DNA of 64,000 nt, from contig CM062382.1 in NCBI GenBank assembly GCA_031310005.1, positions 2,914,001 through 2,978,000 of the forward strand. Direction: 5' to 3'. This document shows positions 23,287 through 34,065 of this stretch, piece by piece. Position 1 is the stretch's first letter. Each line of letters starts with the position of its first letter. Below the pieces are notes generated by a model. It did no database searches. It was not told where the DNA came from and was given only the letters and a program-made list of their open reading frames with translations. This stretch comes from Dactylellina haptotyla. Its lineage: Eukaryota > Ascomycota > Orbiliomycetes > Orbiliales > Orbiliaceae. The position numbers were made by a program, and so were the translations under genes.

Positions 23287-24504
23287 ATGGGTCTCTTCTC
23301 CAAGCTTAAAGGGAAGGACAAGCAGCAGGACTTCTCCCACCTGCAGGGTGGTTCGCCGAACTACTCCGCGCCCCCGCCAGAGGACTACTCCCATCTTTCT
23401 AGCGACAACAAAGGGAAGAGCAAGAAGCAGGAAGAATACCCTCCACCATCTGGTGCTCCTCCTGGCTACGACTTTGCCCCGCCGGGAGGCCCTCCTCCTC
23501 CTTCGCAACACTACTCTAATTATGACGCGTAAGAAACCCCATGTTGTTTGGATCGTTATCAATTGTTTGGAAACGCAGCACGCTTACACAAAGCATCTAG
23601 CAGGCCTCCCTCAGGCGCCCCACCTGGCTTTGATGAGGCTGGCGGGTCTTCCGGTCCTCCCGGATTCCACGCTTGGGATCAACCTACTGGCCCCCCACCA
23701 GGCTATATTCTCTTCGGCCATGCCCCACCTCCGGCACCACCAGTCCGCTCTAAAAAGAACTCGCAAGGCCTGAATGCCAGTGAGGACGATGCTGAAGCCG
23801 GCCACCAATACTGCCGTCAGTATCAAGTATATCCTCCAGCTTTCCAGCATCCTGAGAGCTTGGATAGGATCAATCGCGGCGAAGTCGGTTTATTCCAGCC
23901 CGCCAACTTCTCCGGCCACCTCGAGCAAACCTCCAAAACCCGCTACAAAGTTCACACGCACAAGGATACTCAAGATACTACCCTCTTAAGTGGTCTTCCA
24001 CTGTATGCTTATCAACACCATTTCCCCCGTGAGAAAGGATACAAGACAGTCTACTATGAGATCAAAATTAAAGATATCCACGATGATTCCTCTATAGCCA
24101 TTGGGTTCGTAAATGTTCCCACTCCACCATTCCGGCTACCTGGTTGGCACCGCGGTGGGTTGGCGGTGCACTCCGACGACGGTAATAGGTACATCAATGA
24201 CCCTTACGGTGGGAGAACGTTCACCGACCCCTTCAGAGAAGGCGAGACCATAGGGCTAGGGATCAGATTCAGGATGGGAATGGCGCAGGCGTTTTTGACG
24301 AGAAATGGAAGCGAAGTAAAGGGTAGCTGGTTGATTGATGAGCCACTCGATGCCGAAGATACAAACAGACTCAACGGCGAGGGAAGCGTTAAAGGTCTTT
24401 TGGGTGACAATGATCTGTACGCCGGCATAGGAGTTTTCGGGAAAGTGGAGTTTGAGGTGGACTTTGGATACAATGAGTGGCAAGATTCGACAATTCAGCT
24501 TTGA
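23287..24504 (+). CDS. SPRY-domain protein with Pro/Gly-rich N-terminus
   Basis: Probable adaptor. Fungal SPRY proteins related to Ssh4/Ear1 recruit Rsp5-type ubiquitin ligases for membrane-protein sorting, but that role is only inferred here. Exons 23287-23528 and 23601-24504 give 381 residues. The N-terminus (MGLFSKLKGKDKQQ) starts MG, so it could be N-myristoylated. Residues about 25-135 carry repeated PPSGAPPG / GPPG motifs, including a PPPGY-like stretch (residues 112-116). The SPRY domain covers about 210-371, with YYEIKIKDIHDDSSIAIGFV, PFRLPGWHRGGLAVHSDDG and GLGIRFRMG as recognisable strands. No transmembrane helix is seen, unlike Ssh4. The intron donor GTAAGA and acceptor CTAG keep the PPSGAPPG repeat in frame. 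Confidence 0.85.
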
Positions 24505-25386
24505 TAGTTAAAAAAGGGAGGGCTTGATTGTTTGTCTATTGTTAAAAAGACGGATTATAGAGATGTTGTTGGAAGCACGGCGTCATACTAGTTAAAAATA
24601 TATACTGGTGCTGTTAACAGGTAAAAAGAATATTTATCAGCCCAATATGACCAGAATTGCCCAGATGCACCAATATTCGAATGCCCCCAACAAATTCACG
24701 GTGGTCCACACCATGTTGGATCCTAAAATAAGGTTAGAAATGTGTAGTAAGTACAAAATTACGATTGGCTATTCCCATACAGGTATCTGTCCAGTTTGGG
24801 GGTGCAAGGCTGCTGTTCGGCTCCAAAGTCCCAAATTCTCCAAAATGCGGCTCTTACCTACAACACAGATTCTAACACAGCGACTGGTCTCCCAACGAGG
24901 CTACTAACTTCTCCAGCTTGTCGTCGGCACCACCCCTGCCTAGAGGGCACATGCACACAGGAATCGGTAATAATTTCGTTCCGGTGCTCGCCTCGTATTA
25001 TTGCTCTGTCCTACCAGCGCGAGCTCTAACGCGGCATAATATATGCACGAGCGCGGGTTTCTTTCGACTTTTATCTACACAGGTACCCACCGAGTCGCAT
25101 ATCTGCGAATGTAATGCATCTTATCGACGATTGTAAATGCAAGTACTTATCGATAATCGCACAGCCTTCTACAATATCCATTACTCAAGTTTCAGGCTAC
25201 AATCTAAGTTATATCAATCGAACTTCAAGGCGGGCACACCTTCACCGTTCAGCCATTTTGCGCCATCTACCGTCATCACCTTCCTTCAGTATGAGATATT
25301 TTAAAATTGCAGTGCCGCGAACAATATAAAATACTCCTCTTCTCCGCGATTTCGCCTCCATTCCCTCCCATCATCCTTCTGCTCTT
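24505..25386. other. Intergenic region, SPRY to RS-rich gene
   Basis: No supported gene. Short frames at 24608-25136 lack motifs. A TATAAAA element at about 25325-25331, some 55 bases before the next start codon, is a plausible TATA box. Confidence 0.5.
25325..25331 (+). promoter_or_regulatory. Candidate TATA box of the RS-rich gene
   Basis: TATAAAA about 55 bases upstream of the ATG at 25387, followed by a CT-rich stretch typical of fungal transcription start regions. Position and sequence fit a core promoter; no other evidence. Confidence 0.4.
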
Positions 25387-26430
25387 ATGCCTTGTTACTG
25401 CATCGATTGCATTTCTTCAGCGCAGTATCCCCCTTGCTGCTCATCCAGTATGTGTTTCCCAAGCTGCTCGGTCGTCGAGGAGGATGACCGGGATGTAGGG
25501 TATTCAAATGCTCGTCCCATCTCCACACTCCATGCGCGGAGTGGTGTTCGGAATTCATACCTTCCTCGTAGTTCTCTTCGTTCTCTGCGTTCTGTCAAGC
25601 ACAGGCTTTCGCATTCCTCTTTCTCTGATGGGACGTACTACGACCATCACATCGGTGATTATGTTACACGCGGCGGTGTGCACGGGTACCATCACCATCA
25701 TCCACTTCATGGAGCAGGCGATAAGACCATAGTGGTAGACAATTCTGGTAATAAAAAGTCTGGTGGCACGACGGCCGTTGAAATCAGTGATGAAAAAGCA
25801 GGTACCAAAACGACTGTGCTCTCTGCCAATGGCAAAAAGGCAAACCGAGCGCTACAAAAGAAGGTCAGCTGGAACGCAGTCTACGAAAAGACAATTTCAG
25901 ATGATTCCTCTGATAGCTCTGAATCCGATAGCGATTCTGATAGCTCTTCCTCGTCGGATTCACGCGAGTCACGCCGCTCTCGTCGCGGCAGGAGCTTGCA
26001 TAGCCGTAACTCCAGCCGGAGTCGTAGTCGGAGCAGAAACAGCAGGAGTCGGAGCCGTAGCAGAAGCCGCTCCAGAAGTCGACATGACTATTATAATTCT
26101 GTCTACCCGCGCGACAGATATGATTACCCGATCTCACAACATCAACGGGTAGTCGGCGTCCCGACTCCAGTGCCAGTACCCGTTCCTGGAATGGCATACC
26201 CGCAGAATATGTCCCCTTTCACCCAAGCAATACCCAGACAGATCGCGCCGGCGACCATCACACCCGTTATGGTTCAACCCACACCGCACCTATTGACGCA
26301 GGAACCGATGCACCCTCATCATAGTATGCCGAATCAGTACTATCCGGGTGGCAGGGCTGTGCCTATGGTTCCGCAAATGATGCATCCGATGGGATCTCTT
26401 TATCAAGATGCTGACCCCGATCTCGGTTGA
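25387..26430 (+). CDS. Hypothetical protein with Cys-rich start, Ser/Asp tract and RS repeats
   Basis: Unrecognised protein of 347 residues in one exon. It starts with a cysteine-rich segment (MPCYCIDC, then two further Cys clusters before residue 30), which could bind metal or be lipidated. A His-rich patch (GYHHHHPLHG) lies near residue 105. At about 180-200 is a Ser/Asp tract typical of casein kinase 2 sites. It is followed by an RS-repeat region (about 200-235) like that of SR splicing or nuclear-speckle proteins. The remaining 110 residues are Pro/Met/Gln-rich and disordered. No RNA-recognition motif is present, so it is not a classical SR protein. A GTATGTGT donor-like sequence lies early in the frame (about 25450), so a hidden intron near the N-terminus is possible. 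Faces the RidA gene tail to tail with a 277-base gap. Confidence 0.65.
   Translation: MPCYCIDCISSAQYPPCCSSSMCFPSCSVVEEDDRDVGYSNARPISTLHARSGVRNSYLPRSSLRSLRSVKHRLSHSSFSDGTYYDHHIGDYVTRGGVHGYHHHHPLHGAGDKTIVVDNSGNKKSGGTTAVEISDEKAGTKTTVLSANGKKANRALQKKVSWNAVYEKTISDDSSDSSESDSDSDSSSSSDSRESRRSRRGRSLHSRNSSRSRSRSRNSRSRSRSRSRSRSRHDYYNSVYPRDRYDYPISQHQRVVGVPTPVPVPVPGMAYPQNMSPFTQAIPRQIAPATITPVMVQPTPHLLTQEPMHPHHSMPNQYYPGGRAVPMVPQMMHPMGSLYQDADPDLG
26014..26085 (+). repeat. Degenerate AGTCGG/AGCAGA repeats encoding the RS domain
   Basis: Tandem degenerate hexamers (AGTCGT, AGTCGG, AGCAGA, AGCCGT and similar) within the coding region. They encode alternating Ser and Arg, and variation is mostly at synonymous positions. 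Confidence 0.7.
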
Positions 26431-26707
26431 CGGGCTCTATTAAGCCTAGCATCTTACTTTTATATTTCCTTTCTGAACCTCAATTTTTGGTTTTCAATTG
26501 TTACTTATATACACTCTACCTCTCTTCTCCGAGTAGTCGCGTTGCATAAACCAAAAAAATGTTCATTTTTATTCATTTTATTTCTGATCTCATAGTTTCG
26601 GACTTGGGATTTTATCTGTAACTACAGGTTTATCACTTTTATTATATTAGTCACTGTACTTCAATATAAAAATAGCATAGATTTTTGGAGAAAAAAACCT
26701 ACCGTAC

Positions 26708-27494
26708 TTACAGGTGAGCGACGCACTCGATCTCGACGTCGGTTCCTAGTGGGAGTTGATACACGGCAATGCACGATCTCGCCTTGTGATTAGAAGACAT
26801 GTAGTTAGTAAAACGTGAAGCTAAAACGCGGGTATTAGTACGCACTGGCTTGACGTCACCAAAGTAGTTTTGGTAGACGGAATTGACCTCCTGGAAGTCC
26901 TTCATGTCGGTCAAGAAGACGACGACCTTGAGAACCTTATCCATAGACGAGCCAGCAGCCTCGAGAACTGCGGTCAAATTTTTCAAAGCTTGCTCCTTAA
27001 ATTTACATTTATCCATGTTAGCTCCTTCTGCATTTTGAACTTGATGCTTCTTGCACGTTTGTTGTTTTCAAATGAGGGGCGATTAATTTGACCTACAGCG
27101 CGGACAGCGATTGAACCCTCCAACAGCTTGCCATCCAGGCTGGCTCCAAGTTGGCCGGAGACATAGACAGTCTTTTCATGGACGATAGCCTATAGAAAAT
27201 AGATAATTCCGTTTAGCACTTTTTGTTGCCCCCACTATGTCCTCAGACCTTCTTGATCCATAGAGTGTGCCCCACCTGGTTATAAACAGGAAACGGCGGT
27301 GGCGCGTTCTCAGTGCGGATGGCAATCTTGGAAGACATGATGCTAGATGCTCGGAAGTTTCTCTGGAAAGTAAGCGTCGGTAGTGGGAGTCGAAGGCGTG
27401 GTTTCAGGATCGTCAATGGATAAAAAATCGAGGTTGACGGCGGATTTAAAAGTCGACGGGCAGGAATCCGAAGTCGGTGGAGGAACATTTTCAC
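26708..27494 (-). CDS. mmf1: Mitochondrial RidA/YjgF/UK114 family protein (Mmf1-like)
   Basis: Reactive enamine/imine deaminase that hydrolyses 2-aminoacrylate and related products of PLP enzymes, protecting mitochondrial transaminases. Exons, high to low: 27494-27276, 27189-27093, 27027-26846, 26782-26708. They give 190 residues. A long basic presequence (MKMFLHRLRIPARR..., to about residue 50) implies mitochondrial import. An internal Met at the end of it could serve a cytosolic form. Family marks: FPVYNQAIVHEKTVYVSGQLG, VFLTDMKDFQEVNSVY, the substrate-carboxylate Arg168 in PARSCIAVYQLPLG, and Glu185 in VEIECVAHL; these match Arg105 and Glu120 of E. coli RidA. The last intron (26783-26845) has a strong GTGCGT donor and a length divisible by three with no stop, so an unspliced message would insert 21 residues just before ARS. 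Confidence 0.93.
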
Positions 27495-30400
27495 GTCTCG
27501 CGCATTGGTAATCGATAAAGCGTGCGTTGGAGGATTTTCGAGGTCAAACGGGGTAAAGCGAGCCGATTCAACCCGCCCGGCAATCGGGCATTCATGTTTA
27601 ACGTAATATCAACAGCACAGACGCCGTGTTTGCGCCCAAACTAATTTTCCGACCACGGATTCCAAATGATTCTGGCCAGCTCTGATGACTAAAAGCGCAG
27701 GGTTTCGTATTCCGATTCAGAATGTGGATGCAAAGAGAAGACACTCACTTCAGAACAATCACCGGCCGCCCGCTGATAGAATTTTTGAAAGATTGAGTAG
27801 TTTTGAATTTTTCAAGCCGTTCCCGTGTAAACTTACTCAGGCATTATCAATCCGGAGTTTTATTGGGGTTCTGGCCAAATGCGACTATCCTTAATATGGT
27901 CGCAGAATTAAATATCAGAGCTTCTTATGTCGATCACTCTTCCTAGGCAGCTACCTTTGGGAAACATCAGCCAAAGTGCTTAGTTGCCAAGGATATGAAA
28001 GTACGAAAGGGCCAAGTGGGTCAAAAGATCTCAATCGCTTACTATGGATGTGATATTATATCAAGTCACACTATTGTGTTGTTGCATCCAAACGTCGTAT
28101 AATACTGATTGTGATGCGAGCATGGTCAGATATTGGGAGCAAATGTCACCAAATTGTTCACTGGTGGTTATACGAGTAAGCAGTAAGAGATCTTGCGCCG
28201 TCGTATTACCAAATATCGGGTATATAGTAGAACACGAGTGTCAATACTTATATAACCCAGCTTACCTCAGAGGAGGCGAGAGAACAGAGGGGATCCCTGG
28301 TATGATAATTTGCCGTACGGAGTAGATATGAGATATTTACCATGGGAAGAGCAATGCGCTGGCATTCACCATTCGTTGCGATAAATATTCGCTCGCGAAA
28401 ACTGAACTGCTGACCACTCTGCTAGTAAGGCCAATTTAACAGTCGGTCATAATTTACCAATTCCTCGGTAATGCGTTTGCCTAACCTTCATAACCTGAGC
28501 GACTGACTGAGATTCTTAGGAGTGGGTGAAGAGACGGCAGGGGAAGTGCTGTATTATATCATAGCAACGGCAATTAATATCAATTGCGGATCCGATCCCG
28601 AGAGATCGCAACCCACCGTCGAATCTGTAGTCTATCTCGCCTGGAAGTTCCACTCTCAAGCTTTCGTGAAATGAAAGACATGAATTAGTTCATACCCTGT
28701 GACCTTCAAATAGGAACTCTTCGGCTTCAGATAAATTACGGTCGCTGCCCAGAGAGTTAAATTATACGAGGCGATTCCTTTTTTGGTGGTAGCGGACCGG
28801 GCTGTGATACGCAATTTAATTGTATCAGGTTTTGTAGCCGAGATTCACATTTTTTTTGGTGGGATGCTTCACAAATGAGATCTGTTTCATGATGACCACA
28901 ACGTCAACACGACGAGGTCATAGCTGTGGGTATTCCGTGATTGAGTAAGTGTTTACATATCTATGACAGCACCGTGTATTATGACACTACTATCATTAAA
29001 TTACCTCTATCTTACAATACAGATTGAGGGGCTATCAGTGAGGCGAACTCGGAAGAGATCAGGGGATAGTGGAATGGGGATTGCGGTATGCAATGCTAGC
29101 GTGCTTTTTTTTATGGTATCATCAGCACAGAGACATCAGTGCGACAAGGGAACCTTTATCATTCTGTGACTGGGATACCTTTGCAACCCTCTCGTCTAGT
29201 CTTTCCCGCGCTCCGTCGCTCGCAGCTCTCTGCATGAATTCTGCATACCGGGAAGCTGCAGGACTGCTGAAGAGGCTGCAGATTTGGGGGGCAGCCTGCT
29301 AGTGGGAAGCTACGGTGTCTTGCATGCATGCCAGCTACAGCCTATGTCGACGGTAGCAAGCAGGTTCACCCGAGAGGGCGGGGTCGCCAGCGGACCTAAA
29401 CGGGCCATAATCTGGGACATCCCACCCTTCGGTGGCCCTGTTTAATATACCTACTTTCTCTATCCGCCCGATACACACTGAAATTAACGATAAGGCTTAT
29501 GCGCTGTCGCCTTCTTTTGGCAGCATTGTTTTTCTTTTCGACGTAAAGGGAAATCTCCGGTTGAATTCCCAGCCAGTCGTTCGCAGAACGCAATCAATAA
29601 GTTCTAGGTAGCCTAAGTGTTTATATATTGAACGATGGCGATCGCAAGGAGCATCCCTGGTACGAACAGGCGAAATGCAGCAGAGTTTCCAAGGTCACGA
29701 TGGTGTTCAACCTGCAGCTTCCCTCGAGGAAATTCATTTAATTGAGCCGGGAAACTAGGACAGGGTCCTTTCCCTCTTCGACAGGGTTCTAAAAGCTTTA
29801 AGCTAAGGTCCGCTGTGAAGTCGCTAAATTCTGTATAAATATTCCAGCAACCTCTCTCGCTGTCTCTCCCCCCAGGCTGTCTCTCTTTTTTCTTGTCTTC
29901 CTAGGAAAGGTCTGTTTTCTGGAACCCACCGATAAAAACTTGAGCGTCGCCAACTTTGACCCGGAAATACGAGAAATGATGGAGAAGAGGCGTTTGGAGG
30001 CTTGACGACGTCACAACTATCAGGAGAGAATTTCACCCTTATCACCGGTTCTCTTTGTCAATTTTTTACCTCCCAATTTCCCACGGCGCACACATTCTTA
30101 CAACCACCACGGACTTTCAACCAAAGCAGTAACAAGTGTTGGACTTTTTTATTTGTTTTTTTGGTTTCCTCTCACACTTTGCGCTCGCCCTTGCTTTTCG
30201 GAGAATTAATTGGGTGGGCGGGGAGAAAAATGGCTAGCTGGAAGTGTGCCTTTCGACCAATCACCGCGCCTGAGACCTGGTGGACAACCTGATAGCCCGA
30301 CACTCGACGCACGACGCAGACAATCTTGCAGTGAGGTGTGCTGCTTTCCCATGGAGAAACTGACCAAATTATGGGTGCCTTTTGGGTAAATCCGTATTGA

Positions 30401-31652
30401 TATGTCTTCGCGAGCGGCGCCCGTGGTTCCTTGCATAGTCCACACGCAGCCATCTAACGAGCTCAGGCATGATATCACCCCGCCCCCTTACCCAAAAGTT
30501 TAGGAATATTTGCGATCGTGGAAATTAAGTATATATAAGCTACAAGCCATTCTCTTTCGAAATAAACCTCGGATTGAGTACTTATTTACTCCTTACGCTG
30601 GTTTAAAAAGTATTCCTGTAGCAGATTTGATATTTTTTTTCCCACTTTCAATCTACCTTTGACAACGCACACTCCTTGGGGCTGAACCACAGCCACAACG
30701 CAAAACTTGGTTCGCAGTCGGAAGCATGTGCGACACAGCTCTTGTCGCAGAGCCATGCAGATGGTCTCAGCAAATCCGACTGGTCTCCACTTCTTCTTTT
30801 ACGGAGATAACGAATCCGGTATATGTAAGGAGAAACCTGGCGTTCTTTCTTAGAGTTTCTTGATTATCGGGTCTTTTTAAAATTCTGAGCTTTCTATTCA
30901 CACAAGTCGGACTAAATAATGATATATATATAAGTATATGAGAGCGAGATGTTCCGGGATAACAATCAGATGCAAATGGTTAAAAAACCCAACTCCTCTA
31001 TCACAACGACCCCTCCTTTTCGTTTTTGGATTTTTCACAAAGGTATACAAGGCCCAAAGGAAATATTTTGTTCCCTCAATATATAAAAGAACCACCAGAT
31101 ATATATTCTGGTGGTAGACCAAAGAGAAACACATTTGGCAACCTTCGAAATATCAAGGTTGGTATACACTGGATAAAAACAAACGACACCACAACCACCG
31201 CCTTCCGGTCTGCGACAAATTCGACACCATTTATGGAAATGCAAGTTTGGGAATACAGTAATATGGAGATGAAACAAAATATTTGAATGCAGCAGTCGCA
31301 AAAGCATGATAAACAGCAGGAAAAGCAGAAATAACGCCGACAACGCCAAATTTTGAATTCCGATAACGCGATTCCAGGATATCTTGAAAAACAGACGAAA
31401 AATAAAAAAAAAACAATATGAGTGGGAGATCGTAAGAGCTTGCCGATTTGAAAAACAGCAATTTACGATGATAAAAGCAGTAAAAAATCGAGATACGACG
31501 GTTTGATGGAATGGTGAGTCGAACGAGATGTCGATTCATGAAATAGCGCGCAAGTATAGCTGGCTACAATCGTAGCCCCCCGCACCCTTAGATTCTAAGA
31601 GTACGTAATATTCAGTGCGAGAAAAGTGTGAACTTTTGGTTTTTTTTACAGC
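27495..31652. other. 4.2-kb region without a supported gene
   Basis: Upstream of the RidA gene (to the left) and downstream of the Zn2Cys6 gene (to the right). Mixed composition. Frames at 28044-28325, 30002-30292 and 30172-30478 have no family content. Poly-T runs occur at about 28850 and 29106. The last 90 bases are probably 3' UTR of the Zn2Cys6 gene. Confidence 0.5.
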
Positions 31653-34065
31653 TTATTCAACAATCTCTCTCACACCAATTCTTCCCCGCCGTTGTACTGG
31701 CTGTTCTGGTACGCCTGGCTCTCCTTTGGCATCCCTCTCAGAACTAAGCTGAATTCCGAGACCTCGGCTTTCTCGCTCTCTATTATTCTGCAGATTGGCC
31801 ACGGCTGGTAGTCCCCGAAGAGGCGGTAGTTGTATGTGCTCGGTTCGGGGTGTCAGTTCTGTGGGAGATGCATAAATCGGACCAACACCTGGAGAGAGGA
31901 TTGATGCTGGGCTGTGTCGAGTATCAATTGAACTGTACGAAGAAGACGACACGGAATACTGTCTGAGAGACGACATGGAAGTGGGGGCGTGCAGTTGCTG
32001 AGCCTGTTGTTTGATTTCAATAGAACGATCTCTTCGATGACCATGACTATGGCCAGGGACCGGAGCCGGGGCTGGAGGCGGGTAAGTCGACGCCGGCGGC
32101 AGAGCTGGAGATGGTACTCCCATCCCACGTGAAACCGGTAACGCTGGCACCGCCGGGACGGGTGGCGCAGGTGAGCTTTGGTGAGCGGGTTGGCCTTGGG
32201 GAGTAAAATTTGGTGACGAGAATGACTGGCTCCGTTGGAGTCTCTGTGGCAGAATGCTGTCTGCAGAACCCCGGTGCGGTATCTGTGGGAAATTGGGAGC
32301 CTCGGGCACTCTGCTCGTGGAAGGCCCTGTAAATGAGCGGTTTCTGACAACACCCACCTCCATAGCCACAAAGTAGACGCTGGCCCTGCTAAGATAGAAT
32401 CGAGCGAATCCCTTGATCACGGCAGAGTCGGACCTACGAAAGTCGAAATATTCCTCTATGACCGGGGCACCCCGTAGACCTGCCCGTAGATCCACTGAAC
32501 TCGAACGCTGTAAGACATTGTAGACATCCTGGGACGGAGGAGTCCTGTAGTGAGGGTCCTCCCGCTGTATTATCGCTCTGATGCAACGTAGCACACGGTC
32601 CAGGTTCTTGAGGTCAGTTGGGGAGTCGGTAGCAAGGTCGTAGACGGTTCTTCTCAGATTCAAATCGTGCGCCGCAAACCCCAGCAGGTCCTGGAAACTA
32701 CCCGTCGAACTCGCCACCACAAGATCGGTCGTGAGAAAGGCGGTTGGGGGTGTGTACTGGGAAGACTCGAGAGCCTGACCGCGCGGCAAAGGCAGCGGCT
32801 CAGTGAACAATGACCGCGAGGCGTATTCTTGCCTCGCTGGGTCCGATAGCACGTAGGGAGCGGTCCGAGACGAGATCGAAGTCCGCCCGACTCGCTCAGG
32901 ACCCGGTAAGCGCATACCTCTGCCATTAGGAGGCCCAGGCGAAGGCAGACGCCCCCCGAGGTTCAACCCAGACCGCGAGTCAATCGCCCTAGCCACCTCA
33001 AAGCTGTGTCGCACGTCTCTTAGCCGCGGACGGCCTCTCTTCTTATGCTCAACGTCAACACAAGAGTCCTGCAACACAGGATGATTAGTAGGCGGCGCGA
33101 CGAGGAAAAGACGCTCGGAATATCTTCAGAGAGATAGAACTAATAAAGACTTACTTGTTTACCGGTTGAGATACATCGTGGACACGGTCGTTGTACTAAA
33201 ATTAAAGTTGGGACGTTAGTTACTCCACCCAAGTCGAGCCGACCAAACTACAATTTCAGAAAAGCGCACAGCACATTGTTGCAACACTGGTCCATAAACA
33301 GCCCTACCGCGGGCGCCCAGTTTAATCAAGGCTACACGAAGTCGGAAAGAGAAAGAAAGCCTGTTTGAATACGAAAGAGTATTCGAGATCAAGACGGCCC
33401 GGTTCTGGTTGTTCAACCTTCTCAGGGTTATGTTGACACCGCGAACGCCACCTCGCAAACCAACATCAATTCAGAAAAAAAAAAAAACAAGTCGACTTAC
33501 CATCACAGGCCAGGTGGGCATTCTTGCAGTTCACACAAGCAGAGGGCACATGCGCTTTCGCTCTCCGAGGGGGCTGCTGCGGTGGAGAGAAGGGTTGTTG
33601 TCTTGGGGATTGATGAGAAGGGAAATATGATGATTGACTATCAGGACGCTGAGAAGTTGGGGAAGAATACTCAGGATGAGGCCGGTAACCCGACGGTGTT
33701 ACAGGTGGAAGATGATTGGAATCCCTCGGTGGACTTATCCTTCCTACTGGCGACTCTGTTGAGATCCCAAGTCTCGAGGCGGAAGCAGAAGACTGTACAG
33801 ATTGAGAGGCGTAGGGGTCTGGAACTGGTGATCTCGTCGCAATACCATTCGATGCTGAAGTTGAGGGATAACTTGATCGATATGGCAGAGGCGGGGTCGA
33901 ATTTGACATTGGCGAGAGGGGATAACTTAGCTGCCCACCAGTTGTTTTGTACGTCTCCTGCCTCTCCTTCACCAGGTCCGAGATGGAGCTTTTCGACGAA
34001 GAATTGTACTCGGATGAAGGAGGTGATAATAATGGCGATACAACGCTACCAGCAAATGGGTGCAT
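31653..34065 (-). CDS. Zn2Cys6 transcription factor with AT-hook-like basic tail and PAS-like region
   Basis: Fungal binuclear zinc-cluster regulator binding DNA in the nucleus; target genes unknown. Exons, high to low: 34065-33501, 33195-33155, 33068-31653. They give 673 residues. The N-terminal 165 residues are Ser/Pro-rich. The cluster is C177-x2-C180-x6-C187-x5-C193-x2-C196-x8-C205, with both introns falling inside it. It is preceded by AKAHVPSACVNCK and followed at once by HKKRGRPRLR (about 210-219), an AT-hook-like GRP core. Residues about 315-440 (TTDLVVASSTGSFQDLLGF...) resemble a single PAS-type sensor. The end is Pro/Ser-rich, with REIVE before the stop. No fungal-specific TF middle homology region is evident. 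The cluster type recalls Ert1/Rds2-like gluconeogenesis factors, but I do not assign it. More than 8 kb upstream carries no gene. Confidence 0.86.
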
